Of a DNA stretch of 64,000 bases, positions 28,081-37,409 are shown piece after piece. A program made the position numbers and the translations under genes. Source of the stretch: Cupriavidus necator N-1 (GTDB lineage Bacteria > Pseudomonadota > Gammaproteobacteria > Burkholderiales > Burkholderiaceae); the NCBI RefSeq assembly GCF_000219215.1, contig NC_015724.1:124001-188000 (forward strand). Direction: 5' to 3'. Position 1 is the stretch's first letter. Each line of letters opens with the position of its first letter. The notes beneath the pieces were generated by a model, which had not been told where the DNA came from, made no database searches, and worked only from the letters and a program-made list of their open reading frames with translations.

Positions 28081-30720
28081 ATGCGCTTATCTCGCAACAG
28101 CTTCAGATGTCGGACAGCGCTTCCGGGCATGCCAGGCTACTTCTGCATGTCCATCGTGGAAGCAGAGAAGAACGGCGCCGGCGCGCTTACTCGGCTGCCC
28201 TACAGCTTGCGGGTGCTGGCCGAACATCTGCTTCGCCACGAAGACGGCGATGTTGTACGCAAGGAGGATATCGAGGCGCTCGGGGAGTGGACCCTCACCG
28301 GGTCGAGCACCAAAAGCGTTGGCTTCATGCCCGGCCGTGTCCTGATGCAGGACGCGGCCGGTCTTCCAGTTCTCGCCGACCTGGCTGCGCTCGATGAGGA
28401 GCTGCGAGCGAAGCGCGGCACCGGTATCACGCTGAAGCTTCCGGCAGATCTGATCGTCGACCACGCCGTGGAGGTGGACGCATCCGGCACGCGTGCCGCC
28501 CTTTCCGCTAACCTTCAGCTTGAGTTCGAGCGGCACGGCAAACGATATGAATTTCTCAAGTGGGCGGCCCAGCGGTTCACCAACCTTCGCATCGCGCCTC
28601 CTGGCATCGGCATCTGTCATCAGCTCAACCTCGAAGTGCTTGCCGACCTCGTCAGCACGAACACGACAGATGACCCCGAACTCTTGGGATTCGATTCGGT
28701 ACTCGGCACGGACAGCCACACCACCATGGTCAACGGCCTTTCGATCTTCGGCTGGGGCATTGGCGGTATCGATGCGACAGCAGCCTTGCTCGGTGAGCCG
28801 ACCGTCATACGCATTCCGGATGTCATTGGGGTGCGCCTGTATGGCAGCCTTCGGCCAGGTGTCCAAGCAAGTGATCTGGCCCTCACGCTAACCTCCACAC
28901 TGCGGGAACACGACCTTGTGCAACGGGTGGTGGAATTCTGTGGGCCTGCGCTAGGCACACTGTCCGTGCCCGATCGAGCTACCGTCGCCAACATGGCGCC
29001 CGAGTATGGCGCGACCATGGCCTACTTCCCGCCGGACGCGCAAACGCTAGCCTACCTTCGCTGGACCGGCAGGCCTCAGGAACACTTAGCGCGGGTAGAA
29101 AACTTCCTCCGAGCGCAGGGCACGTACCGAGTGGCCTCAGATCCCGAGCCATGCTTCACCGCGGTCATCGACTTCGATCTCGGCTCAGTTGAACCAACGG
29201 TCGCTGGCCCTTCTTTGCCTCAACAGCGCCGCACCCTGAGCGAGGTGCCGGCCACGATCGAGCACACGGGGATGGGAGAAGGCCTAACGCATGGCGCCGT
29301 GGTGCTTGCGGCCATTACCTCGTGCACGAATACTTCAAATCCCGAGGCCCTCGTCACGGCGGGACTCTTGGCAAGGAATGCCGTCGCGCGGGGCATGCAT
29401 GTGCCCAGATGGGTCAAGACCTCCTTTGCCCCGGGCTCCCGCGTCGCGTCCGAACTCCTCAGCGCTGCTGGACTGCAGCAACATCTCGACACGCTGGGTT
29501 TTCACGTTGTCGGTCACGGCTGTGCCACCTGCATGGGAAACTCTGGGCCTCTGCATCCCGGCGTGGAAGCCTACGTGAAGAACGAGAAGCTGTCGGTTGC
29601 CGCCGTTCTTTCCGGAAACCGCAACTTCGAGGGAAGAATCCATCCGGCCGTCCGGTCCGCCTATCTGGCATCGCCCGCGCTCGTGGTGGCCTATGCGTTG
29701 GCGGGCAATCTCGCCGTCGATCTATCATCTGCCCCGCTGGGCTCTGCGCCCGATGGCTCCCCCATCCAACTGGCCGATATCTGGCCTGACCCTCAGGAAG
29801 TGCGAGCAGCATTGGAGGGGGTCCGGCTCGAATCGCACTTCGCTGCGAATCGGCGAGCTTGGCAGTTGGGAACGGCGGAATGGGACGCGCTCCCCAGCGC
29901 GGTTGGGGACGAATACCCATGGGAAGCTCGCGCGGGGTACATCCGCCGCCCGCCGTTCCTCGAAACAACCGTTAGACGGCCATTGCTTACATCAGATATC
30001 GTGGGAGCCCGGCCGCTGCTCATTCTTGGCGATGCGGTGACCACGGATCATATTTCCCCGGTTTCCCGGATCCCAGCCGATTCATCTGCCGGTAGATGGC
30101 TTCAGGAACATGACGTTCCAGCGACCAAACACGGAACATTCAGCGCCAGGCGGCTAAACCATGAAGTCATGTTGCGCGGAGGCTTCGCCAACCCACGCAT
30201 CCGCAACCGCCTCCTTTCCGAGGTCGAAGGTGGCTTCACACGAATTCTCCCCCATGGGGATGTCGTCCCGATTCATGAGGCTACGGGGGTCTACGCTGAT
30301 CGCGAGGTTCCGATTATCGTGATAGCGGGCGAGCGCTACGGAGGGGGATCCGCTCGCGACTGGGCCGCGAAGGTGACGCGCCTGCTTGGCGTTCGTGCGG
30401 TGATTGCAAGGAGCTTCGAGCGCATCCACCGCGCCAACCTGGTAGCGTTCGGCGTACTGCCGCTAGAGACGCAAGAAGACCTTGGTAGCTTGCTTACAGG
30501 AGGCGAGACACTCGATATGGTCGGCCTGCCCGAGGCGCTACGCCTGGGCGGAGAACTCGAACTCACGATTCGCGCCCCAGATGGCACAGATGTGAAACGC
30601 CTCAAGCTTGTTTGCCGGATCGATACTACCGTGGAAGCGGAATGGTTGAAGTCGGGTGGAATGCTCGGACGCGTTCTCGACAAACTTCTCATTGAAACTA
30701 CTACTCCTCAGCCGTCATGA
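28081..30720 (+). CDS. acnA: Aconitate hydratase (AcnA-type)
   Basis: Aconitase/IRP-type [4Fe-4S] hydratase, 879 aa. Cluster cysteines lie in AITSCTNTSNPEA and GHGCATCMGNSGPLHP. The substrate-binding region DSHTTMVNGLSIFGWGIGGIDA and the swivel-domain ends GERYGGGSARDWAAKV and ARSFERIHRANL are intact. The start is uncertain: ATG 28081 lacks a strong ribosome site, and ATG 28150 (MSIVEAEKNG) is possible. It would interconvert citrate/isocitrate or a related tricarboxylate, fitting the FAD and CoA-transferase/citryl-CoA genes around it. It is probably a pathway-dedicated copy rather than the housekeeping enzyme. Confidence 0.92.
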   Translation: MRLSRNSFRCRTALPGMPGYFCMSIVEAEKNGAGALTRLPYSLRVLAEHLLRHEDGDVVRKEDIEALGEWTLTGSSTKSVGFMPGRVLMQDAAGLPVLADLAALDEELRAKRGTGITLKLPADLIVDHAVEVDASGTRAALSANLQLEFERHGKRYEFLKWAAQRFTNLRIAPPGIGICHQLNLEVLADLVSTNTTDDPELLGFDSVLGTDSHTTMVNGLSIFGWGIGGIDATAALLGEPTVIRIPDVIGVRLYGSLRPGVQASDLALTLTSTLREHDLVQRVVEFCGPALGTLSVPDRATVANMAPEYGATMAYFPPDAQTLAYLRWTGRPQEHLARVENFLRAQGTYRVASDPEPCFTAVIDFDLGSVEPTVAGPSLPQQRRTLSEVPATIEHTGMGEGLTHGAVVLAAITSCTNTSNPEALVTAGLLARNAVARGMHVPRWVKTSFAPGSRVASELLSAAGLQQHLDTLGFHVVGHGCATCMGNSGPLHPGVEAYVKNEKLSVAAVLSGNRNFEGRIHPAVRSAYLASPALVVAYALAGNLAVDLSSAPLGSAPDGSPIQLADIWPDPQEVRAALEGVRLESHFAANRRAWQLGTAEWDALPSAVGDEYPWEARAGYIRRPPFLETTVRRPLLTSDIVGARPLLILGDAVTTDHISPVSRIPADSSAGRWLQEHDVPATKHGTFSARRLNHEVMLRGGFANPRIRNRLLSEVEGGFTRILPHGDVVPIHEATGVYADREVPIIVIAGERYGGGSARDWAAKVTRLLGVRAVIARSFERIHRANLVAFGVLPLETQEDLGSLLTGGETLDMVGLPEALRLGGELELTIRAPDGTDVKRLKLVCRIDTTVEAEWLKSGGMLGRVLDKLLIETTTPQPS

Positions 30721-31112
30721 CATTGAGCAGTGGCAAAACGATGCGGGTCGTTAACCGGTCTTACACGCCGCAGTCTCGATTGAGCGATCTGATGTGGGAA
30801 GTGCGCGCACTTGCTCGCGAAGCGGAAAAGCGCACGCTTGCACAGTGTGCCGGCCATAGACATGAATATGCTGAACGCCTTGAATCCATACTCGATGCGT
30901 GGATGACTTCATTCACCGGGCGTGAGTTGTTGATATGTTTTGGCGCTGCCCTTGAGTTGGGCGTGGTCCCAGAGCGGCATATCTCAAGATGCATGATGGC
31001 CGCAAACGGCAACCAAACGAGTGACATACGCGCTCTCTTCTGGGCAGGGATGCGAAGAGTTCCAACATCTCGGCTCACCTCTATCCGTCGCGGTGAATGC
31101 GAGCATGGTTAG
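30717..31112 (+). CDS. Hypothetical 131-aa protein
   Basis: Starts on the aconitase stop (ATGA overlap), which suggests translational coupling. Sequence: basic N-terminus, then a mostly helical region (LMWEVRALAREAEKRTLAQCAGHRHEYAERLESILDAWMTSFTGRELLICFGAALELGVVPERHI). No family recognised, no signal peptide. The C-terminal third looks less ordered and may have been altered by a rearrangement. Confidence 0.5.
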   Translation: MTLSSGKTMRVVNRSYTPQSRLSDLMWEVRALAREAEKRTLAQCAGHRHEYAERLESILDAWMTSFTGRELLICFGAALELGVVPERHISRCMMAANGNQTSDIRALFWAGMRRVPTSRLTSIRRGECEHG

Positions 31113-31409
31113 TCGACTGACCAAGTACGGCGGTCGGCCGAACCCTGGGTCTCCGTGTTGAGGAATGCTGCCACCGTTACTGAACGCCGCTTGGAATTGC
31201 GCAACAGTGCCGATGCTGCCAAATGCGTCTCGTGGCCAGACTGTAACCGAGACCCGAACGGCCATTGCTACTGCCCGACAGCGGCTATGTGCGGCCAATG
31301 GCTCAACGACCGCTTGTCGTCAAGATGGAACGCCGCCCCGCTCTTCGCAACCCGCCAGATTTCGCACAAAAGGCGGCTACCCCTAACTCCGCTACATTGG
31401 AGACCAGTT
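31113..31409. other. Intergenic region upstream of the second CoA-transferase
   Basis: About 300 bp with only overlapping weak frames on both strands and no ribosome site before any of them except the CoA-transferase start (CATTGGAGACCAGTT). I see no RNA gene or recognisable relic. It may carry a promoter for the CoA-transferase. Confidence 0.4.
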
Positions 31410-32609
31410 ATGCAAAAGCCCTTGCGCAATGTCCGCGTGCTCGACCTCACCAACGTGCTGGCCGGGCCCTTCTGCTGCCACCAACTCGCCCATATGGGAG
31501 CCGAAGTCATTAAGGTGGAGACGCCTGGCACCGGTGACCTGGCCCGCCAATTGGGTGCCGACCCGGAACTGAATCAGCGCTTGATGGGCGTGTCATTTCT
31601 GGCGCAGAACCCCGGCAAGCAGTCGATAACGATCAACCTGAAGCATGCGCGCGGCAAGGAGGTATTCCGTAAGCTGGTGTGCAGCGCCGATGTGGTAGTG
31701 GAGAACTTCCGACCCGGCGTGATGAATCGGCTTGGGCTGGGCTACGAGATGCTGAAGCAGGAGAATCCGCGACTAATCTATTGCGCCATCTCCGGCTTCG
31801 GCCAAGATGGTCCGCTCGCAGAGCTTCCCGCCTATGACCAGATCATCCAGGGCATGTCCGGGGTGATGAGCATCACGGGTGACTCACAGACCGCGCCCTA
31901 CCGCGTTGGCTATCCGGTCTCGGATACTATCGGCGGCCTTACCGCAGCCTTCGCGGTGGCGGCTTCGCTCGCTGACCACCAGCGCACCGAGGGCTATTTC
32001 ATCGACGTATCGATGTTGGACGCCACGCTGGCCACCATGGGCTGGGTGGTCTCAAACAACCTGATCGCAGGCAAGACGCCGGCGCCAATGGGTAACGAGA
32101 ACATGACGGCTAGCCCGTCCGGCACGTTCCGCACCGGCGATGGGCTGCTCAACATCGCTGCGAATAAGCAGGAGCAATTCGAGGCCGTGTGCCGCGTGGT
32201 TGGCCGGCCCGAACTGGCCACTGACGAACGTTTCGCTCAGCGTCAGGGCCGCCTGGCAAATCGCGTTGCCCTGACCGATGCGCTGGAAGTTGAGCTGGTG
32301 AAGAAACCCGCCATGGAATGGTGGCCCCTGCTGAACGCGGCCGACGTTCCGGCGGGACCGGTCCTAAGCGTACCCGACACGCTAGCGCACCCACAGGTGC
32401 GCGACCGCGGCATGATCGGCGTATTTCCCAATGCTCCAGGCGTCGGTCGCGACATCCGCGTGGTGCGTACCGGCTTCAAGGTCAACCGCGAAGCACCGGC
32501 TGTGGACACGCCGCCACCCGAACTTGGTCAGCATACCCGCCAAGTGCTCGGCAGTCTGGGCTATAGCGATTCCGATATCGACCAACTCAGCGAGGAGCGT
32601 GCAGTATGA
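31410..32609 (+). CDS. CaiB/BaiF family CoA-transferase
   Basis: 399-aa family III CoA-transferase from ATG 31410 (MQKPLRNVRVLDLTNVLAGPFCCHQLAHMGAEVIKVETPGTGDLARQLG). The long open frame upstream of this ATG has no homology. The catalytic Asp region reads LPAYDQIIQGMSGVMSITGD. It overlaps the citryl-CoA lyase-like gene by 4 bp (ATGA). It probably charges the imported acid with CoA for cleavage by the next enzyme, which has been destroyed here. Confidence 0.9.
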   Translation: MQKPLRNVRVLDLTNVLAGPFCCHQLAHMGAEVIKVETPGTGDLARQLGADPELNQRLMGVSFLAQNPGKQSITINLKHARGKEVFRKLVCSADVVVENFRPGVMNRLGLGYEMLKQENPRLIYCAISGFGQDGPLAELPAYDQIIQGMSGVMSITGDSQTAPYRVGYPVSDTIGGLTAAFAVAASLADHQRTEGYFIDVSMLDATLATMGWVVSNNLIAGKTPAPMGNENMTASPSGTFRTGDGLLNIAANKQEQFEAVCRVVGRPELATDERFAQRQGRLANRVALTDALEVELVKKPAMEWWPLLNAADVPAGPVLSVPDTLAHPQVRDRGMIGVFPNAPGVGRDIRVVRTGFKVNREAPAVDTPPPELGQHTRQVLGSLGYSDSDIDQLSEERAV

Positions 32610-32833
32610 GCGGTGCTGAGGAAGTCATGAATCCCGGGGAAAACACAACGGATCCGGACCAGCGCCTGTCACAAGACTGGTGGCGCACCGAAATCATCGA
32701 TATGCGTCCGGGCGAAATCCGCTACCGCGGCTACCCGATCGAGCAGTTGATCGGTCGCGTGTCGTTTGCTCAGATGATCTGCTCCCGCCCGGTTGATGCG
32801 AGCGCAGGCTGGGATGTAATTTCAAGATCGTGA
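32606..32833 (+). pseudogene. Citryl-CoA lyase/citrate synthase-like gene, 5' fragment
   Basis: The 75-codon frame begins with RLSQDWWRTEIIDMRPGEIRYRGYPIEQLIGRVSFAQMI, the N-terminus of citrate synthase-fold citryl-CoA lyases, and then runs into unrelated sequence after about 32780. The remaining roughly 200 codons of the enzyme are absent. The break coincides with the left border of the recombinase island, so the island or a later deletion cut the catabolic operon here. Confidence 0.75.
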
Positions 32834-32891
32834 AACTACAGTTCGCATGCCTTAAGCTGGCTTGCCGCAATCGCGGAGAAGGCTGGCGGCG

Positions 32892-34121
32892 TTAGCTCTT
32901 TTGGGCCCACCCAATCCGATGCCGCTCCTGCGTGGCCGCGTGCCGCGCGTCCTCCTCGCTGTGCAGGTAGCCGCTGGTGGTCGCGATCGAGGCATGGCCA
33001 AAGTTGTCCCGCACAAAACGCAGGTCGACCTTCTGGTCGGTCATGTGCGAGCCGGCAGTATGGCGCAGCCAGTGCGCCGAGGCGCTGGCCAGCACCGCAG
33101 CCTGACCCTCCCACTCGGGCCCGCGCGCGCGCAGGCGCGCTGCCGCCATGCCGAATACCTCCTTCAGAATCAGGTGCAGCGCTCCGCGTGACAGGGCCTT
33201 GTCGCGACCCGTCTCACGGCCGATCACCGGCAGCAGCAGTGGGCGCGTTTCCCCGGGGTGCGGGGTGGGCGGCAGCCCGTGGGCGCGGCGGTAGCGCGCG
33301 AGTTCGGCAATGAGCTCGTCGGTGGCCGGCACCAGCCGGGTTTTGTTGCCCTTGCCGGTGACCTCCAGCCACCAGCGCTCGACGCCCTGGGCATCACGCC
33401 GGCAAAAAAACGCGCCCATCGCCGTGCCGGTGACCTCCGCCGCCCGCAACCCGCCCAGATAGAGCACGGTCAAGAGCCAGCGGCAGCGCGCGGCATGCAG
33501 GCGCTCGCGTTCGGTCGCGGCTGGCATCGCCTCGATGGTGGCCTTGACTGCATTCCACAGATCGTGGCTGAGGTAGCGCGTGATCCGCGGCCGGGTCGGC
33601 GCGCGCCGGCGGCGCGCCAGCGCGAGCGGATTGCCGGCCAAATAGCCGGCCTCGGTCAGCCGGGCGAAGAGGGCATTCAGAATGACCATCGCGTGGCGCA
33701 CGCTCGCGGGCGACAGCGGCCCCGCAAACGGGCGCCAGTCGGGGTGGCTGCGGGCGAGCTTCTTGCTGCCGGACAGCACCCAGCGCGCGGCCGGCTGCGG
33801 GTCGGCCAGGAAGCGTTCATAGACCAGCAGGTCCTCGTGCGTCAGCGAAGACAGCGGCTTGCCGAGTTGCAGCACGGCCCACAGCAGCAGCCGCTCGACC
33901 TCGCGGCGGTAGGCGCTCACGGTCGCCGGGGTGTCGGCATAGCGCGCGAGCCAGGCGGTGACGGCGGCCAGGTCGTTGGTCGCGGCAATGCGGGTGGCCG
34001 TGGCGGGCGCGCGGTTGCTGCCGGCGGCGCCGGAGAGCGCGGGCGGCAAGTGCAGGCGCTCGAGCGGGGTGGGCGGCGCCGCGGCTGAGGTTGGCAGGGG
34101 TTCGAGGGGGAGGAGTTCCAT
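32892..34121 (-). CDS. Tyrosine-type site-specific recombinase/integrase
   Basis: 409-aa recombinase from ATG 34121 (MELLPLEPLPTSAAAPPTP). A SAM-like arm/core-binding domain (about 45-165) precedes the catalytic domain with R226 (LGGLRAAEV), K257 (TGKGNKTRL), H350-x-x-R353 (HWLRH), H376 (FGHASIATT) and Y385 (GYLH), all present. Codons upstream of 34121 lie inside the left end of transposon 1, so they are not native. It is divergent from the kfrA-like gene, from which it is now separated by two transposons. The transposon end lies only 20 bp from its start, so its original promoter has been displaced. Confidence 0.88.
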   Translation of the reverse strand: MELLPLEPLPTSAAAPPTPLERLHLPPALSGAAGSNRAPATATRIAATNDLAAVTAWLARYADTPATVSAYRREVERLLLWAVLQLGKPLSSLTHEDLLVYERFLADPQPAARWVLSGSKKLARSHPDWRPFAGPLSPASVRHAMVILNALFARLTEAGYLAGNPLALARRRRAPTRPRITRYLSHDLWNAVKATIEAMPAATERERLHAARCRWLLTVLYLGGLRAAEVTGTAMGAFFCRRDAQGVERWWLEVTGKGNKTRLVPATDELIAELARYRRAHGLPPTPHPGETRPLLLPVIGRETGRDKALSRGALHLILKEVFGMAAARLRARGPEWEGQAAVLASASAHWLRHTAGSHMTDQKVDLRFVRDNFGHASIATTSGYLHSEEDARHAATQERHRIGWAQKS

Positions 34122-34141
34122 GGGCGGGGAATCGGCCGGGG

Positions 34142-34280
34142 CGTTAGTTTGCACAATTTTGTATCCGATACGTGGCCGTGAAAGCGACGCAGCCCGGGCG
34201 TGCGAGAACAAATTTACTTCACAAAATTCTGCACCATTTTGTTCCTCCGGCGAACACTCGAAGCAATTTTGTATCTTCGC
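34142..34280. repeat. Left end repeats of transposon 1
   Basis: At least three boxes of the type GCACMATTTTGTWYC are visible: GCACAATTTTGTATCC at 34151, GCACCATTTTGTTCC near 34230 and GCAATTTTGTATC near 34260. Inverted partial boxes lie between them (ACAAATTTACTTC, ACAAAATTCTGC). These are the probable TniA binding sites. Confidence 0.65.
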
Positions 34281-34327
34281 CAACGTTTGTTCCATGCTCG
34301 TCGTGCGATTTCTCCCGAAGGTGCCCT

Positions 34328-36424
34328 ATGGTTTACAACCATCGCCTCTTGGGCGATCAGCCCATTTTGGAGCGTCGCATGGAAGAGGGCATTGACGACA
34401 ATTCCTTTTACTCCCGCCGGATGATAGACGGGCGAACCGTCGACACTTCCCACTGGGCCAGCCCCGACGAGGGAGCACTTACTGGTGACCGACGCGTCCT
34501 GTACCTTGCGAGAAAGCAGGCGGTTTCGCTGTATCTTTCCGGTGCCTCGGCCGAGAGCATCAGGCGGCTGACGTCGCTTGGCACAAGACAGGCCTATCGT
34601 CTCATCCGGGAGCGCTGCCTTGAGACGCATCCCGACGGGCGTCCTTATGGCTGGCGCGGACTTGTACCATGGCTCCGAGTCAAGCCATACCGTCGTAGCA
34701 GGAAGGTCCATGTCGACCAGTTCGGCCGCGGCGCTGCGGGCGCGATGCAAGCGCTGCTGGACTGCCAGCCGGCGCTTCGTCAGGCATTTGAGGCGCGTAT
34801 CCTTGCGAGCGCCTCAGCCAAGCGGCTAGTCGAAACTAAACAGTCGAGAAGGCGTCATTGCGCGTGGTTTCTGGACCAATTGCGTAGCTTCGGGTACGAA
34901 GCGCGAAACGAATGGCCGTTCAATACATCGAGCCTTGGCTACTATTCGATCTGTCGGTATATCGACAAGGTGCTGTCGGCCAACCCAAGGGCGCTGGCCG
35001 CGGCGAGTGGCGGGCCGAATTTGGCTTTGAAGCTGAGGTCCGGTGACGGAACCGGGCGGCCGGTGCTGAGGTTCATGCAACGCGTCGAGATGGACGCGCA
35101 CAAGCTAGACGGACGTTTCTGCGTGTCGCTTCCCCTCATGGGGGGCGGTTTCAAGGAGAAGATCGTTCATCGTCTCTGGGTCGTTGTGATCCTGGAGGTC
35201 GTTTCGCGCGCGGTGCTAGGGTACTACTTCAGCGTGAGACGGGAAGTATCGAAAGATGACGTCATGCGCGCGCTGAAGCGGGCATTGGGCAGATGGTGCC
35301 TGCGCCCGGTCAGTTTTTGCGATACGCCGTATCTGCCTGAAGCCGGGCTTCTTTCCGCTGTGGGTAGCGATTTCGTCGGGCTATGCTGGGACGAGACCAG
35401 CGTAGATGGTGCGCTTGCCGAGACTTGTCAGCACGTGCGGGATGCGCTGCGCGACAGCGTCGGCTCCACGCTACTGGACCCGAAGACCTCGTTCTCGAAA
35501 CGTCGAAGCAAGGATGACCGTCCGTTCATCGAGGCGTTTTTCCGCAATCTGGCCGGACAGGGATTTCAGCGTCTTTCCAACACCACCGGCGCCAATTTCC
35601 AGGACCGCAAGGGAAGACAGCCGGAAGAGGTCGCCCTGGCGAGTCGATTCCAGTACGAATATGCGGAAGAGCTGCTGGACGTGCTCATTGCCAACTACAA
35701 CGCGACACCGCACAGCGGGATTGGTAACCGCACGCCGCTCGCGTATGCGAAGTTCTTGTACCACCATTCCCAGCAGAGCTTCCGGCGAGCCGACCCCGCT
35801 GTCGTGGACACGCTATTCAGCATCCGCAAGCGCTGCATCGTGCGCGGGGGCGCTGCGAGCGGGCGTGCCCCGTTCGTTGAGTTCCATTACGGCCGTTACA
35901 CCAACGACGTGCTGCACAACCGGCACGACCTTGTCGGATCCGAGATCTGGGTGGTCTGCCACAAGGAGGATGACTGCCGGGTGGCGCTTGCCTCCACGCT
36001 GGACGGTATGTCACTCGGCGTGTTGCGGGCAGCACCGCCTTGGAACATGTCGCCGCACAGCCTGTCGCTACGTGCTGCAATTTGCCAGGCGTGCTCTCAC
36101 GGAAAGTTTGCGATCCCGGCAGGCGTCGACGCCATCGATGTCTTCATGCGCTACGTGGAGAGCCAGGCGCACAACCGCTTGCCGGTCCATCCGGCCTACC
36201 TCGAGGCACGGCGCATACTGGCAGCCGCAGCCGATTCATCAATCGGGCCTTCCATGCTGGATGCAGCAATGGCTCGGGCCAAGGCAGGCAGCAGTTCTTC
36301 GAACCATAGCAAGGGGTCCGCGCAGGAGCCGACGGCAAGACGCGCGCAGTCTGGCGCCGCGGACCCGCCGAAGCCTCCTGCGGGTTCCACGCTGCCTCCG
36401 CGTCGAATGGCGCAGTCGAGGTAA
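34328..36424 (+). CDS. tniA: TniA/TnsB-like DDE transposase (transposon 1)
   Basis: 698-aa transposase of the Mu/Tn7 TnsB type from ATG 34328 (MVYNHRLLGDQPILERRMEEGIDDN); the frame upstream of it is transposon-end DNA. N-terminal helix-turn-helix (AVSLYLSGASAESIRRLTSLGTRQAYRLIRERC), rve catalytic core with D256 (VEMDAHKLDG), D355 (LCWDETSVDG) and E402 (RPFIEAFFRNL), then a Mu-type beta-barrel region (YGRYTNDVLHNRHDLVGSEIWV). All three acidic residues are present. It is followed after 3 bp by tniB. Confidence 0.88.
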   Translation: MVYNHRLLGDQPILERRMEEGIDDNSFYSRRMIDGRTVDTSHWASPDEGALTGDRRVLYLARKQAVSLYLSGASAESIRRLTSLGTRQAYRLIRERCLETHPDGRPYGWRGLVPWLRVKPYRRSRKVHVDQFGRGAAGAMQALLDCQPALRQAFEARILASASAKRLVETKQSRRRHCAWFLDQLRSFGYEARNEWPFNTSSLGYYSICRYIDKVLSANPRALAAASGGPNLALKLRSGDGTGRPVLRFMQRVEMDAHKLDGRFCVSLPLMGGGFKEKIVHRLWVVVILEVVSRAVLGYYFSVRREVSKDDVMRALKRALGRWCLRPVSFCDTPYLPEAGLLSAVGSDFVGLCWDETSVDGALAETCQHVRDALRDSVGSTLLDPKTSFSKRRSKDDRPFIEAFFRNLAGQGFQRLSNTTGANFQDRKGRQPEEVALASRFQYEYAEELLDVLIANYNATPHSGIGNRTPLAYAKFLYHHSQQSFRRADPAVVDTLFSIRKRCIVRGGAASGRAPFVEFHYGRYTNDVLHNRHDLVGSEIWVVCHKEDDCRVALASTLDGMSLGVLRAAPPWNMSPHSLSLRAAICQACSHGKFAIPAGVDAIDVFMRYVESQAHNRLPVHPAYLEARRILAAAADSSIGPSMLDAAMARAKAGSSSSNHSKGSAQEPTARRAQSGAADPPKPPAGSTLPPRRMAQSR

Positions 36425-36427
36425 GCC

Positions 36428-37408
36428 ATGTCCTTCTCACTGCCCGAGCGCATCGATCCACGGCACTGCATCGTGACGAAGCAGTACGCGGTGTATACAC
36501 CGCCCATGCACGAAATGATCGAGCAAATCGGCGAATGGATCGACCAGCAGCGCCCCGGCGGCTATATCTATGGCGCGTCACGCCTGGGCAAGTCCCGTTG
36601 TTTGCAGTGGTACGTTGCAAACGAATTGCAGGAGCGCTTCAAGGCCGTCATGCCCCTGGTGGTGTGGAATCGCCGCCCCGACAGTCAGAGTAGTGAAGCG
36701 GGATTCTGGCACCAGCTCCTACTCGCCTCACGCTTCGAATTTGCCAACCCGGCAAAGCCACCGAAGAAAGCCGAAGGCATATACCTGTGCAAGCAACGCT
36801 TCATCGCCATTGCGAACAACGCGCAACGGAACTACGTGGTGCTGCTTATTGACGAAGCGCAGGACCTGACGTTGCGGGAGTGGAAATGGCTGGCCGGCCT
36901 GCAAAATGAGCTCGATTACGAGGGCTATTTACTCAGCGTATTTTCAGTCGGCTCACACCAGTTGAACTATCGCCACGAATATATGGCCATCACGGGCAAC
37001 GCTCACGTCGCCGCGCGCTTTATGGCAGCGCATGCGCGCTTCCACGGCCTGCGCTCCCCCGAGGAGATCGGGTACGTGCTCAACGGCTACGATATCGACT
37101 CCGAGTGGCCGCCAAGCAGCGGCGTTCCGTACTTGGAGTACTTCGCACCGGCGGATTATGCGGCAGGGCGCCGGCTCGCCGAATGCGCGGCGCAGCTGTG
37201 GAAAGCGCTGATGGAGCTTTCGCCCGAATCTGCGCGCCGGCATTTCGAGTTTCCAATGCAGCATGTCGCGAAAGCGACCGAGGCGATACTCTTCCAACTG
37301 GCGCGGGGCGAAGACTGGGACGACGTGACCTCCCACGAGAGCTGGTTGCGAGAACTCGCAAAAGCGAACTTCCCGGACCACATGAGGATCATCTCGACGG
37401 GTAGTTGA
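36428..37408 (+). CDS. tniB: TniB/TnsC-like AAA+ ATPase (transposon 1)
   Basis: 326-aa ATPase. Walker A GASRLGKS at residues 49-56, Walker B VVLLIDEAQDL with DEAQ at 142-145, and a sensor-like NAHVAARFMAAHARFHGL. Such proteins polymerise on DNA, recruit the transposase and mediate target choice and immunity. It is tightly packed between tniA and tniQ (stop TGA, then ATG 1 bp later). The protein is close to the copy in transposon 2, but clearly more diverged than the tniQ pair. Confidence 0.88.
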   Translation: MSFSLPERIDPRHCIVTKQYAVYTPPMHEMIEQIGEWIDQQRPGGYIYGASRLGKSRCLQWYVANELQERFKAVMPLVVWNRRPDSQSSEAGFWHQLLLASRFEFANPAKPPKKAEGIYLCKQRFIAIANNAQRNYVVLLIDEAQDLTLREWKWLAGLQNELDYEGYLLSVFSVGSHQLNYRHEYMAITGNAHVAARFMAAHARFHGLRSPEEIGYVLNGYDIDSEWPPSSGVPYLEYFAPADYAAGRRLAECAAQLWKALMELSPESARRHFEFPMQHVAKATEAILFQLARGEDWDDVTSHESWLRELAKANFPDHMRIISTGS

Positions 37409-37409
37409 C

